Source: Pelobates cultripes
Lineage: Eukaryota > Chordata > Amphibia > Anura > Pelobatidae
Direction: 5' to 3'
NCBI GenBank assembly: GCA_933207985.1
Contig: OW240917.1
Coordinates: forward strand, 120,733,200 to 120,797,199
DNA length: 64,000 nucleotides
Shown: piece after piece, positions 44,352 to 57,200 of the stretch
Layout: each line of letters starts with the position of its first letter
How positions within the stretch are numbered: position 1 is the stretch's first letter
Made by a program: the position numbers and the translations under genes
The notes under the pieces: generated by a model
Told to the model about the DNA's origin: nothing
Seen by the model: only the letters and a program-made list of their open reading frames with translations
Databases searched by the model: none

Positions 44352-46258
44352 TCCAACAGATTGCTTTTAAAAAAAAAAAAATCTCTATGCACTCAAGTAT
44401 AATAAAACATTTGGCATTAGCATAGTCTGTATTTGAAATTATTTTTTGACCAACCATGGCCAAAAGGTAGGTTCACTGCTGTTAGAACAGCAGTGCACCA
44501 ATAAAGCTTTGCTAGTATAGGGATCTTTAACAATTTGGTAACATCCATCTTATTGTTGGCTAAAATGTTTACTCATGTTGGCTAAAATGTTTACTCATTA
44601 CAAGGGCAAAAAGTAATGAAGTGGAGTAGCAACAGAATTTTAGAATTTAGACAAAAATACCAGAGCACCAGCTCAAGAAACACCTAAAATATCCCCTGCA
44701 TTACACTCGACTCCTCTTAAAACCATTCTTGAACCAAACACCTTGGCCTTTTCCCACTTCCTGGAAATCTATGTGTATGCCAACTTTCAGAGAGCAGAGC
44801 AAAGTATTAAAAAAAATTGATATTTTTTTTTTAGATGGTGGTTTTAACAGTATGGCTTACCCTCTTCTTTCTATCTATCATTTCATCTTTCTATTCCAGA
44901 TCAGCTATTTTTCCATCTCTATTCGCCCAAATTCTCAGTTTAGTGAATAACCGCATAAGTAACAATTCTATAAAATCCCCAACAATACTCAAAGACTCTT
45001 CACAACTGTGATTGCAATTATTTAATAGGCTAAATGACTCCTATCATGAAATCAAACATGTAGGGGGGAAATAGGAGCATGTAAAACAGCTAAAATGAGT
45101 ACAATTAAACCTCAGCCTTGTGACTGGTAGCATCTAACTAACATGAAGTAACAGGATGCGGTCCTGAAATGACAAGGCCAGCCTGGAAATACAGATAATG
45201 TATCAAACAGATGGGGCTGATCCAAGATTATATATTTAGTTTTATTACATATTTTAACAATATATTTAAGGCTGATCTATAAAACAGAGCAAGTCTGCAG
45301 TACACATTCCAACCCAAGCAAAAACTAATTCCACTGAATATTTCTTTACCAGTTACACACTTCACCAGATAGAATGTGGCTTTGATCATTGATTTCCCAG
45401 TAATATAATACTGGGTATGGGAATAATTAATTTACTATTTTACATCATAAATGCACTAATGAACATTGAATTTAAAATTGATAGTATAAAAAGCCTACAA
45501 TATATATGTATGAAATGTATACCCGGGTCTGTCTTCATTATGATAGTGGATTTACAAATGCCTACTTTATCATATTTCAAAATTGGACATTTTAAGTTTT
45601 ACATTAAAAAATCAAGTGGTTTTATTTGGGTTGAAGGCTTTAGGTGCAATATTTAGGGAAGAACATTTCATTGTTAATCTTTAACTCCAAACACATGGAT
45701 TTTAGACTTGTGGGTATATTCATATCAGTACAAAATATAAATCTACTAAACAAATTATATCACATCAAATATCGAATCATATCATATAAACTGAACTCAA
45801 CAAATTGAAATCATAAGGGGCAAAAACTCAGAAATCTTACACATTACTTTAATACTGTACTGTAGAGTGCAGACTAAGAACCCCCCATCCCACAAAAAAT
45901 AAAATCAATAAGCAATTGTTACCTTCTTCAATGGATACCCCCACTTTATGCAGGAGTAAGATAATTTAAAAATGTTTGGGAAGAATTTATTGCCACAACA
46001 GTATTTCAGGTATTGTGGAATTTTGCAGAGTTTGTGCCTTGTGTAATTTAAATTTGATGAATAAAGGAATATTTGATATGATTTATTTATGTGAAGATTA
46101 AGATTTTGCACTAAGCCAGTGTGTTTGGTGTATTGTCGGCCACACAAAAATATTCACTGATTTACTGATTTGTCGTATATATGTGTAAAGCTTTAATAAT
46201 GTGCAATACTGATTATGTTTTTGTAAGACCTACTCATTTTAACTGGGGGAAAAATAAT
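44352..46258 (-). other. Intron 1, AT-rich, nothing recognised
   Basis: 1.9 kb without assignable repeat or coding signal. The phrase 'tgttggctaaaatgtttactcat' is tandemly doubled at 44555-44600. Confidence 0.5.
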
Positions 46259-47071
46259 TTAAAGGGACACTATAAACATCAAAACAACTTTAGTTTAATT
46301 AAGTAATTTTGGTGAATAGATCATACCCTTGCAGTTCTCTGCTACTGAGAGCTTAAATCACTTTGTTTATAGAGCCCTAGCCAAGCCTGCCCTGCATGTG
46401 ACAGTCTCCCAACATATTTCCTGTAAAGAAATATCTAATATTCAAACTTCCTTTATTGCACATTTTGTTTCATTTATAATTTCATATCTGCTCTGTAATT
46501 AGCCTGCTAGAGCCTCCTTTGTGATTAAAACTGAATTTACAGAGTAGGAGATAAGAACTTGTACAGTAAACACAATATGCTGTTTGTTGGGATTGAAAAC
46601 AAAAAACATGTTTCATGTTGGCTGTGTCAATCATAAACAAAACTGCAAAACAGAAAACAAAGTTGTTTACCTCCTAAATGACAGAGTTGCACAGTGAGAT
46701 TACATGGACGTACACTAAAACTGCTTCAATAAGTTGTTTTAGTGCTTAGAGTACGGCAAACTTTACATGTCATCGGAAATATTGTACTTTCATTTGAGGA
46801 TTTGAAGAAAGAGAATTCCCCTAACTTACAATGTTAAGGGCAACTCAAATAAAGAGATCAGATTTTATAATTATATAATCATATAAGAATAAGGAAGGTA
46901 AGGTAGAGTGGATGGCCACAGTGGCAGTGTCTCCACTCTGAAAACAAGCTAAGTAAACCTTTTAAACTCAACTTTTTCACCAGCAAAATGGAGTGTATAG
47001 AGATTAAGGTAATCAAAGGGAATTAAAGCATCCCAAAGAAAAAGGTTTTCGGGACTATAGTTTCCATTTAA
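46259..47071. mobile_element. T2-like MITE, 813 bp, TTAA ends
   Basis: It starts TTAAAGGGACACTATAAACA and ends GGGACTATAGTTTCCATTTAA. It belongs to the 'caaaacaacttta..ttttggtg' subtype with the inner 'taaatcactttgtttat-gagccctagcc' block, shared in part with 56868-57200. Confidence 0.8.
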
Positions 47072-47798
47072 GGAGTTAACTGTGTAAAACTAAAGTGAAT
47101 AATATCAGTCACTGAAAATAGTTTGCCAAAATAACAAAGACTCAATCTGACAGGCGTAATGTATAGATTTGTGTGTTTACAGAGAATGGCGTTTGACACT
47201 TTAAATAAAAGAACCACAACAGTTTCACTTTAACAGCAACAATAAATGAAATTAATTATTTGCGGTTTGCAATTCAAGTGAGCAATACAACCAAATACCC
47301 GACTATAAACAGAGCTGGTTTATATATTAAGCAGTTCCACATTTGGAGTAAACAGATATCGAAGACCACTTTGGCAGATCTGATTTAACTACTCCAATGC
47401 CAGTACAAACCCGCTGTGGTTAGTGATGGTTAATGATTGGTCAGTGGCGCGTAGCATATAGTGAGTTAACTAATCATGCTTTCCTGGAATGCATACGGAA
47501 AAATCTTTTTTTTCCTCAGGAAATATTTGTGGCTTTTCAATCAACTTCTTCCCAAACTTGATAAGCAAATAAAAATGTGTAGTCAATTTTAGCGCTAATC
47601 AAAGTAAACAAAGCCAGGTGTTCCCAACATAAACCATGAAGTTATAACAAAGCAAACGGCTTGTCGGAAAAGCTGCCAAGGTTCAAATAACTTGAGGCTG
47701 GCACTTCCACAAAACACTACCACATAAAAAACACCCAACTATTCCATAAGCACAACACATCGTGGCTATTTTGGACAAAGTGGCACAGTGTCTTCCAC

Positions 47799-47927
47799 TA
47801 ATATTGGCACTCTTAGTAAATATGAGCAAAAAAATTGAAAAAAAATATTGTTTATCTTTTTGATCCTTTGTTCAAAAAATACACAAAAATACTCTTCTCT
47901 CATGGATATCAAACAATTGAAAATACA

Positions 47928-47986
<59 letters not shown>

Positions 47987-48223
47987 CATACATACATACA
48001 TACATACACACATATACACACACACACAGAGAAAAATCCAGGATGCACTCGCAGGACTTTGTGAAACGTCGGGTTTTGTTTGCTGTAAATAAAATCACAA
48101 TATTTTTCACAAAGTCCTGCGAGTGCATCCTGGATTTTTCTCTGTTAACATATTGGACGCACTGTGGACCGCACTCAGGCAGGTATACTTAGAATTTTGG
48201 TAAGGAGAGTGCCAAGCTATCTT
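47799..48223. mobile_element. Inverted-repeat element with microsatellite (possible Penelope-like relic)
   Basis: The inverted arms GAGAAAAATCCAGGATGCAC (48029) and its inverse (48123-48142) extend about 45 bp each around TGAAACGTCGGGTTTTG. Outer parts ATTGGCACTCTTA (47803) and AAGGAGAGTGCCAA (48202) are also inverted. GAAACGTC (48063-48070) is hammerhead-like on one side only, and no CTGATGA partner remains. A (CA)(TA)(CATA) tract occupies 47928-48030. Confidence 0.55.
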
Positions 48224-48230
48224 ATTGTTT

Positions 48231-48237
<7 letters not shown>

Positions 48238-48320
<83 letters not shown>

Positions 48321-48330
48321 TTTTTTTTTT
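48238..48330. repeat. (TA)n(CA)n(TA)n microsatellite
   Basis: Dinucleotide runs followed by a T stretch. Confidence 0.99.
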
Positions 48331-48339
48331 ATTCAATAC

Positions 48340-48545
48340 TTTCTGCCACCTCGCTTTGCCAAGATAACAGCTCTAAGTCTTCTCCTATAATGCCTGATTA
48401 GAATGAAGAATACATGTCAAGGGACCCAAGGCATTCATCCATACAGAATCTTTTTTAAGAAAAGTTTTAAGGTTGATGCTGGTGGACTCTCCTCTTCAGT
48501 TCACCCCACAGGTGTTCTATGGGGTTCAAGTTGTGATTGCCACGC
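48340..48545 (-). pseudogene. Tc1-type transposase C-terminal fragment
   Basis: The minus-strand frame reads NLNPIEHLWGELKRRVHQH, then stops; beyond this, another stretch reads RRLRAVILAKRGGRK. These match the (D)LNPIE catalytic-glutamate region and the extreme C-terminus of Tc1-type transposases. Everything upstream is missing, and the piece is joined directly to half a MITE. It is a different family from the intact 7440-8456 gene. Confidence 0.85.
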
Positions 48546-48676
48546 TGGCGGACCCGTGCAGCGCTGGAAATAAGGTAATTTTTATTACAGTTTGAGGGAA
48601 TAAAGGGCACCTAAATAGTGGTTTTAACCGGGTCAGGAATACATCTTTGGGTTCCTGACCCTATAGTATTCCTTTA
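48546..48676 (+). mobile_element. Right end of a T2-like MITE
   Basis: It contains GCAGCGCTGGAAATAAGGTA and ends TTCCTGACCCTATAGTATTCCTTTAA. The left half is absent. Confidence 0.7.
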
Positions 48677-50587
48677 ACATTAACAAGTAAATGTAAAAGA
48701 TAACATCTTGTGTCTTCTGTATTGTGATATTAAAAGGAAAGTTGCATCCCTTAATGGGTTCAAACGACATCAGGGAGGGGTGGGTGTAGGAAAGGCACAG
48801 GAATGAACACAATTAAATAAATTACATTGGACAGGTGGTGTAGGACTCTCCAGCTGCTAGTGTGGTGAAATTTAAAGCTCAAGAAGAGGAGGCATTCTGT
48901 TTACTTAGATTGACTACAGTCTCTCAAAGTTTTCCTGGGGGTGGGTATGTTTTCTTTATATCTTACATTTTTGTCTTCATAAGTCCACCCATACCACATT
49001 TACATGAAGTAGTTTGGGTGCTTATAGTGCCCCTTTAAAGAGATCTCTCATTTTTGCAAATGTGGGGGGTTTGCGTGTCTAAGCAGTGAATATTATGTAG
49101 ATTATGTAGTAAAGTGATCTAATACCAGATTAATTTTATACACATCCACTAAAATACAAATAAAGAATAACATTTCAAAGCAAACGTAAAATAATAGAGG
49201 CAAAAATAATTTCTAGTTCTTAAATTTTATTTAAATGTCTGGGCTTAGAAGCTTCTATAGTAAACTCTGAACATACAAGGATATAATGCAGCCAGTCAAT
49301 ACACTCAAACATAACAGGGATTTCTGGGAGTTTGCATTTGTCACATTCAACTGTAGGGAGATAACTGCTGAACTACAACTCCCAGAAAACTTTGCCGTGA
49401 ACCATCTCCAAATAATAAAAGGAAAGTTGTGACTGAGAAGGAAGTGCAGGATGATGAGTTTACTGAGTAAAATGACTTAATTTTATTAGCTAAAATAAAG
49501 AAAAAACAACTAATCCAATATAAAAATTACTGTAACCTAACCTGCACAATTTGAACTTGTATGTAACTGTTCAGCAACTGAAAAGGAGAAGCACAGGCAT
49601 TTCAGACCAATATACAGCATAAAATGATATAGTCACCTCTCAATCTGAAATATTATGAGATACTCAATTTGACTGTGCTGGGATTTCACTGAAATTCCAA
49701 CCCAACCAAGAGATATGTAGAGACTACCTTGTCTCTGTATTTCTATCACGCCTGACTTTCTTAGACTCAGGGTTGCCAATCGAGGATCCTGTGTCTATAG
49801 ATGATCCTGCAACTTTGAAGTCTGCGAAGAGGACCCGCCGTTACTAGATAGCTGCACCTGTGCGGGAGAGGGTCAGGTAAGTAATTCTCACCTTTACCTG
49901 CCCCCTCTCGGCGCCCCAGACGGTGACAGTGCCACTTTGATAGATATTTTATGAAAACACATAGAAATTCCCTGCTGAAGCTGATCATATTCCATATATC
50001 CTATGTACAACATAAAAACAAGTAACACGAAACAGAATAGAATGTCGTTCAATTAAAAACCGCAGTAAATGTGCATGGTGTTTTTAATTTTATTTTCCAT
50101 ACACAACTGTTCAGACATTTTGGGTTATTACTTTTTAAAAAAAAGACAGCCAAAATTTCAAGAGCATTTTTGACAAGACAGCAATAAATGTTACCCTAGT
50201 GCAGTTAGCACATCATTATTCTATTAATGATGTGCTAGAAACACATTGATAGAGCAAAGCCTAACATGGTTTCTAGGAAGCTGTGGTATTTGATACGAGG
50301 GGAACAGAATTTGTACTGTGTGCACAACTGCCCAAGATTCTACTGAGCCTAATGGTTCTGATAATGATCAGATTTCACAGCATTGATAAATTTGATTCAT
50401 ATACTGCAAAAGCGGTGTGTAATCAAAGTTCACAGTTCATATAAACAGCACTTCATGATGAAATGCTAGATCACTTAAGGACTGTACATAGCCAAGGATG
50501 AACAGTTTAAGTTGGGTGGGGAGTGAGATATTTAAAATGCAGTACAGATGGAATTGCTGTATTTATTACATATATATAGTTCAGATT
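48677..50587 (-). other. Intron 1 sequence, largely unassigned
   Basis: A MITE end may lie near 49000-49036 ('gaagtagtttgggtgcttatagtgcccctttaaag'). The rest holds nothing recognised. Confidence 0.45.
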
Positions 50588-51672
50588 TTAAAGGAACAAT
50601 ACAGTCAGCTTAATGTAGTGGCTTTGGTGTCATTAATATGTCCTGCAGACTTAGCATTGTAAACACATCCTTTTAAAAGACAATGCAGTGTTTACATTGC
50701 TGACTAGTAAAACCTCTAGTGGCTGTAACACTAGAGGGACTTCCTGGGTTAGGTCCAGCAATGTTTGCAGGACCTGCATTCAGCGTCTCCACCAGTGGCG
50801 TACATACCGCTGTCGCAAGGGTCGCAGCTGCGACCGGGCCCGTCACTCCAGGGGGCCCGGCCGCCCTGTGGACCCCTGCGACCGGGTGCCCGCCACCATT
50901 TGTTGCGGCCCCCGCACGTTCAAGGGGCTCATAGGGTGTCACATGCTGTTAGGGCCACCCAATAGAGATGAATTTCCACCAATCAGTGCTGCAGCGCTTT
51001 AATAGCACAACCGGGCCCCCTGTGATGACATCACAGCTGGGAGGAAGTGACTACCCGTCACTCCTCCCAGCTTACGAGATCCCGCGCAGGAGGAAGGAGA
51101 GGGACTCAGAGTGGGAACTCCCACCAGCCTGAGCCACCACTGGACCCCAGGGAAAGTCACCCACCTGCACCTAAAAAGGTAGGAAACCGGAGGATGACAA
51201 ACATTATGTATATGTGTGTTTTTGTTGGTATGTATGTGTCGGTGTGTGTATCTGTATTTGTATGTGTGTGTCTGTCAGGGTGGGGGGCCCATGGATCAGT
51301 TTCAGACCGGGGCCCCATGGATTGTGTGTACGCCACTGGTCTCCACGCTCTATATGCAGACACTGAAAGCTCCCAATTAATCCACTGCATCTCTATGAGG
51401 AGATGCTGATGTGCACAGTGCTGTGTTTTGCCACGCATTCGCACTAGCCTCCCAATGGTTACCTAAAGGAAAGCATTAGAATAGCTAATTTCAAGAATAA
51501 TGATCTCCGCTAAGGAGGCAGAGCAAGGCACAGACAGACCAGTACACAGTGGAGAAAAGGTAAGTAAATCTCACCTTTTCATGCACTCAGAGAGGGGCCG
51601 GCAACCAAAATAGTGAACAGGTCACCATAGCATTAGGATTACATGCTTTTATTCCCAACGCTATATCGTTAA
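50588..51672 (+). mobile_element. T2-like MITE split by a hAT-like insertion
   Basis: It starts TTAAAGGAACAATACAGTCA and ends CCCAACGCTATATCGTTAA. The family block 'cagcgtctccac|gctctatatgcagacactga' is interrupted by 50793-51338 and its 8-bp duplication. Confidence 0.8.
50793..51338. mobile_element. Non-autonomous hAT-like element, 546 bp
   Basis: Inverted ends are CAGTGGCGTACATAC and its partner ending GTGTACGCCACTG. GTCTCCAC is duplicated at 50785-50792 and 51339-51346. The interior is GC-rich with GGGGGCCC motifs. No transposase. Confidence 0.9.
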
Positions 51673-52936
51673 TTCAAAGCCCTTACTTAGCTTATAGGCT
51701 AAAATACTGTCCTCAATCACAACAACACATATATATATCTATCATTTTGTTTTTGCCAATGCATGTGCAAATGGAGGGGATTGTCTCTGTGACACTCCAG
51801 TGCACGCGCAAATACAGGAGAGCGAGTGTGTGATGAGCAAATGCAGTTGAGTGTGTGCGTGTGTGTGTTAGAAGTGAAAATTCATGGAACTGTCTGTGCG
51901 AAGAGCTACGGAATGCATGAATGGAGGGGAGTGTATTTGAATGCAGAAATGCATTTTTCTGGACAAGCAGTATGCACATGAATACTGTAGTGTATTTTTG
52001 TGGAGGCTCAAGTGTACATGAATGCAGGAATGTATTGGTGTGGAAAGCCAATGTTATAAGAATATCACAGGCACAACAACTTACAGTAGTAGGTATGGTG
52101 CTAGAAAATGTCATGAGGCGTCTCAATTTTGACTAGACAAACTGTTTTGGGTGAATTGTGAGATGATTGCTCTCAGCTAGTGACATAAACCCCACATTGC
52201 AGGGCTCAGCTCAGGCGAACATGTAAAACCGCTGACGAATTAGTTTATTTTTTACCATAGAGGAGGGGTGCGCTCCAGGGCACCACTGGCATCATAACCT
52301 CTACAGCAGGCTCTAGTGGTTACAGTGTTCTACTATTCCATTAATGAATACAAAGGTTGAATCTTTGTGGAGTGCAAATTGATGTAAATGCACACACAAA
52401 AAAACTAATTTTTTTTTACAAATTTTAGCATTGGTTATAGGATTAGAGTGATGGGCTAAATCAACTCCAGTATTGTCAACCTACTAAGGGCGTGAAAATT
52501 GGTCTGAATAGAATTTTATAACGCATAAGAATACTAGCAACAAAGAAAAAGCTGGGCAGTAATGGTTCTGTTGTTTAGTATGCCCCTATAGTTAGTTCTG
52601 AGACAAAGAATAGGAGTATCTACAATCTAAAAATAGCCAATAAGATTTGCAACAGTAATGTCTGCCAGCTCAGTCAAGTGTTAGATGACATTATGAACAG
52701 CCAAATTGAGCAATGCTGGCAGGTGGAAGACGGCAGGTGGCAACTGCTACATACATAATTGGAATTCATTTTATGTGTTATAGTTAACATATATAGAAAT
52801 ATGGTCAAAGAAAGAATTGCAAATTACACTTTGTTGTTTGTAGTAGTAAATAATGTTTCTTAAAAACCAATGAACTGTAACAGTCAGCAAAATGGCCATG
52901 TGCACTGGCCAAAGACATCTGAAACCAAACTCATCA
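51673..52936 (-). other. Intron 1 sequence, nothing firm
   Basis: A loose repetition of 'gaatgcaggaatgtat-tgtggaa' occurs at 51900-52060. Nothing else was recognised. Confidence 0.45.
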
Positions 52937-53113
52937 GGCATGGTGACAACAGAAATTGAAATGAAAAGAACACTCCAGTTCGATGTGGTGTTTACAGTGC
53001 CAGAAGTGCCTTGGTGCCAGGGCACTTCTGACACTGTAAACACCAAATCGAACTGTAGTGCTTTTAGTGCCTAGAGTGTTCTTTTCATTTCAAATCGCTG
53101 TTGTCACCATGTC
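52937..53113. repeat. Hairpin MITE-like repeat, 177 bp
   Basis: Arms starting CATGGTGACAACAG and ending TGTTGTCACCATG continue inward through GAAATGAAAAGAACACTC/ GAGTGTTCTTTTCATTTC and GTTTACAGTGCCAGAAGTGCC/GGCACTTCTGACACTGTAAAC. Confidence 0.9.
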
Positions 53114-54547
53114 TGAAACGCAATGCCTGTTTGTGCTCATTTATTTAAAAATGACAGATGCTTGTCTGTGCTCATTTGCATGTCCAACTGGGATAGTTGC
53201 AGAAATGTGATTTTTCAAGTTCCTAGGCCCAAGAAGGATCCCTTAAAATCCAACCTCAGATATGCCCAACAGTAATTGTTTGTATTTGCACTGTGGGGAG
53301 TTGTAACATTTTAGGCCTCACCACAATGTGTTTGGTACCTAGCTATATGTTTGCGCAATCCCTAATAAATTAACAAGTCATACTGTACACTTACATGTAT
53401 CAACTGCAACTTGTCTTTCGCAGAAGCCTGGGATCTACAAGCAGATGAAATAGTTTATAGTTTCCATGCCTTCACGTCCTTCTAATAAGAAAACCAGCTA
53501 ATTCAAATATACTATTTTTGAAGGGACTTTATATTTAAATTGCACAGCCTGTATGATTAAAATTCATCACAGTTGAGAAGTAAAAAAATATAAATCAAAT
53601 TGTCAGAATCTATTATATTCTAAAACTACAAAAATAAATAAAACTGACGACTATGGACTTATAAGCCACATGAAACTCTCAGGCTCTCTATAATATTGGC
53701 GGCAAAAAAATTCAGCAATGTAATTGGGAAGTTGGTTATTCAATGCTACCTGGAAAATCAACCAAATAAATAAATATACTAGGCACAGTTCACCCCTGCA
53801 GAACGGAGACACAAAAACTGTTATGAGAGGAGTCAGGAGCATAGCAACAGAACCATATTCTGGACGATAGAGGCATGTCATGGCAATAAAATTGTATGCA
53901 AGACAACTCAAAAGTCACGATCCAGAATAGCATATATCGATGTGAAGCACAAGGAGAAAACACTAGACCAGCAGGTAACCTAACAGGCAAGTACAGCATT
54001 GGGGGTATATTGAAACAATTTAATGGGGAAGGGGGTGGCAAGAGGCTTGGGGGCGGGACCCTTAGACAATTGGGGGTGAATGACTGGTCGACAGTTGCAT
54101 ATCTAACCCCTCCTGTTGTACTAATACCCCCACATCCTGTGCCCATGGATGGGGCTTGAGCATGTTACCTCCTGTATGTACATTGTAACAACTAGTATAG
54201 GCTGGGGCAGTATGCATGAAGGCACCGTTATATTGACCCTACCCATGTATTATTTTCTTCATAAATAAAGGGGTTCCCTCTGGACCTATGAGGTTTCAAT
54301 GACCACAATAGGATTTTATTTATGAAGGTCAACCCTAAGCTACTAGCCAAATGTAAATGTTACTCAGCCATCTCATGATTACAAGATACAAGATACCCCC
54401 TTGTCACAATTAGCTATCACCTTTCCCATAATCAGCCTTTTATCTTCTTTCGCAAAATTAGAGGGATTAAGTGTAAATCACAGAGAAGCTGTAAAGCAGT
54501 AGACAATAATTATTTACATGTCCAAACCCTTCCCTATGAAAAACAAA
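53114..54547 (-). other. Intron 1 sequence, nothing recognised
   Basis: 1.4 kb of mixed composition. Open frames around 53790-54159 overlap on both strands and match nothing I know. Confidence 0.5.
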
Positions 54548-54563
54548 CTAACTTACAGTATTG

Positions 54564-55287
54564 ACACTCAATGTATAAATGCCAAAAAAAGATCCACACA
54601 CCACTCTCTTAGTCCCAAACAGTGAGTGTATACAATACTTGTAAATAAAAAGGTGTACGCCGATGGTATTCCATGTACTGGAACCCTAGAATAACACAAA
54701 GCAGTACATAGCGTAGACTGTATATAATAATAATAATAATAATAATAATGATGCAAAGAATAAATGAATCCACTCACGAATTCCAGAGCCGTGCCAGGCT
54801 CTGTGTAAAGTGCCCCAGGGTGCCTATACAGGCTAGATGTGGAATCTTCACAAAATCCCTCAGAGGTAGGAGAAGCAGCTATCTCTGAGGGATTTTGTGA
54901 AGATTCCACATCTAGCCTGTATAGGCACCCTGGTGCACTTTACACAGAGCCTGGCACGGCTCTGGAATTCGTGAGTGGATTCATTTATTCTTTGCATCAT
55001 TATTATTATATACAGTCTACGCTATGTACTGCTTTGTGTTATTCTAGGGTTCCAGTACATGGAATACCATCAGCGTACACCTTTTTATTTACAAGTATTG
55101 TATACACTCACTGTTTGGGACTAAGAGAGTGGTGTGTGGATCTTTTTTTGGCATTTATACATTGAGTGTCAATATATCTTTTACCTTACATTGTGTACCT
55201 AAGGTGTTGGGGAACACTTTTTATTCCACCACTACTTGTGTGTTCCTTTTATTGTGTAAGCGCCATTCACTTTTCTACTTTTATTGC
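54564..55287. mobile_element. 724-bp long-inverted-repeat insertion with 16-bp target duplication
   Basis: CTAACTTACAGTATTG is repeated exactly at 54548-54563 and 55288-55303. Left arm 54564 to about 54866 and right arm about 54887-55173 are near-identical inverted copies; the left has a longer TAA run. They enclose a short loop, and a unique tail of about 114 bp follows the right arm. Layout is the same as 29781-30100 and 30304-31985. The shared 113- and 108-codon frames are mirror artefacts. Confidence 0.9.
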
Positions 55288-55379
55288 CTAACTTACAGTA
55301 TTGCAAAAGATACGAATTACATTTCTGTTGCAACAGATCTTGGGGAATTATTTTTCTAATACATGCATAATTGGTGAAT

Positions 55380-55795
55380 TTAAAGGACGACTATAGGTAC
55401 TCAGACCACTTCACCTTAATGAAGTGGTCTGGGTGCCAGGTCCATCTAGGGTTAACCCTGCCTGCTGTAAACATAGCAGTTTCAGAGAAACTGCTATGTT
55501 GACACTGGGGTTAATCCAGCCTCTAGTGGCTGTCTCATTGACAGCCGCTAGAGGCGCTTCCGCGCTTCTCACTGTGATTTTCACAGTGAGAAGACATCAG
55601 CTTTGAGAATGCTTTCCTATGGACTGACTGAATGCGCATACGGTGGAAGGGGGAAGAGGGAGGAGAGTCCCCAGCTGGAGAAAGGTAAGTTTTTAACCCC
55701 TTCCTTCTCCGAGAGCCCGGCGGGAGGGGGGCCATATTAACACTATAGTGCCAGGAAAACGAGTTTGTTTTCCTGGCACTATAGTGGTCCTTTAA
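55380..55795. mobile_element. T2-like MITE, complete (416 bp)
   Basis: TTAA is at both ends. It starts TTAAAGGACGACTATAGGTA and ends GGCACTATAGTGGTCCTTTAA. Inner inversions are GAAGTGGTCTGGGTGCC and GCTATGTT; GAGAAAGGTAAGTTTTT lies at 55678. Confidence 0.85.
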
Positions 55796-56867
55796 TAACA
55801 AAACCATAGAAGTTTTGTGTTTTGAGAACAATCATGAACCACTTAACCTTCGGTCTTGAGGTTTTTATAATATATCCAGCACCCCTAATAGTTCACCATA
55901 TTATACGCGCTATGGACATCTTTCCCCATGAGGGATAAGCCATTGTACATGGGAAAAAAACATTTTATTTAAAGGGACACTATAGGTACCCCAGGGGCAG
56001 ATTTAGAACATAATCTCGGGAGGGGCACTGGTAGATTTTTTAAAGAAACAATACAGGCACAATAACCACTACATCTCTCTGTAGTGGTTATGGTGCCAGG
56101 AGTGTCATGGCGCCCTCCCAGGGAATAGAGACAGTTGTGTGTGTGAGGGGTGTAGTGTGTGTGAAATGCAGTGTGTGTGTGTATGAGGGTGCAGTGTGTT
56201 GGTGTATGTTTTGGGGACAGTGTGTGTGAGGGGTGCAGTGTGTGTAAATTGGGAGCAGTGTGTGGGTGTGTGTGACTGTATTTAGAGAGGGTGCCTGTGT
56301 ATTGGGGGGCAGTGTGTATTGAGGGCAGTGTGTGTGTGTATGTGTGTGGGGGAAATTTTATTTTTGTTTTTTTATTAAAATAAATAATTTTTATACCCCC
56401 TCCCCCCTTCTTACCTTTGCTGAGTGAGGGGGGGGGATAATTTCCAGCAATCTCTGGTGGTCCAATGGAAAATTCCTGGTGGTCCTAGTGGTGAGAGTGA
56501 ACTCTAGCCTGCAGCTCAGGCTAGAGTTCACTCTTGCAAGAACTGGAGCGTTGCCGTGGTAACCGCAGCAACGCTCTGTGCTCGCGAGAGGAGGAGCTGC
56601 AGGCTGAGCTCCCGGGTCCTCCCTCAAGTCAGTCCTTGAAGGCACTCAGCAGGGCTGGCAGGGGAGAACAAGGCACTGTTGTTTCTTGTGGGGGCGGGAA
56701 CCACTTAATGTCATTGTAGTGGTCTGGGTGCAATGTCCCTGTCCCATTTAGTCCTGCAATATAAAGCATTGTTTAATTTTTATTAAACAAAGAAATGATG
56801 GCAGTGGACTTTATGCAAAATAACCACTACAGAGAGTTGTGATTATGTACACTACAGAGAGTACAGC
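55796..56867 (-). other. Intron 1 mixed repeats with GTGT-rich block
   Basis: A MITE start lies at about 56037 ('ttaaagaaacaatacaggcacaataacc'). A (TGTG)-rich stretch covers about 56130-56350. An inverted pair TGAGAGTGAACTCTAGCCTG/CAGGCTAGAGTTCACTCTT lies at about 56490-56537. Confidence 0.6.
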
Positions 56868-57200
56868 TTTAAGCTATACCAGAGACACCAAAACAACTTT
56901 AGCTAGTTTTGGTGTATATATCATGCCCCTACAGTCTCACTGCTAAACTCTCGGTTCGGTTTATGCAACCCTAGCCACAACTCTCCTGACTGTGACTCAC
57001 ACAGCCTGCATGAAAAAATTGTTGATTTTTTCACTCAGAGGTTAACTTGCTTTAGGAGTTTTATCTCCTGCCTTGTAAACTGAATTTTAATCAGGAGGCC
57101 CCTGCAGGATCTAAGAGGCTATTAACAGAGGATGAAATAATAAATTGTACATTAAACAAACTGTGCAACACAAGATTTTAAAATATCTACACTATTTTTG
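56868..57200 (+). mobile_element. T2-like MITE fragment ('caaaacaacttta' subtype)
   Basis: 'agagacaccaaaacaactttagctag-ttttggtgtatatatcatgcccctacag' and the following 'gcaaccctagccacaactctcctgactgtgactcacacagcctgcatgaaaaa' match the 46259-47071 type. Confidence 0.65.

Noticed and set aside
50688..51002. GC-rich overlapping open frames on both strands
   Set aside because: They derive from the GC-rich interior of the hAT-like element and have no family resemblance.
54568..55165. Matching 113- and 108-codon frames on opposite strands
   Set aside because: They are mirror copies created by the inverted arms of the insertion; no domain is recognised.
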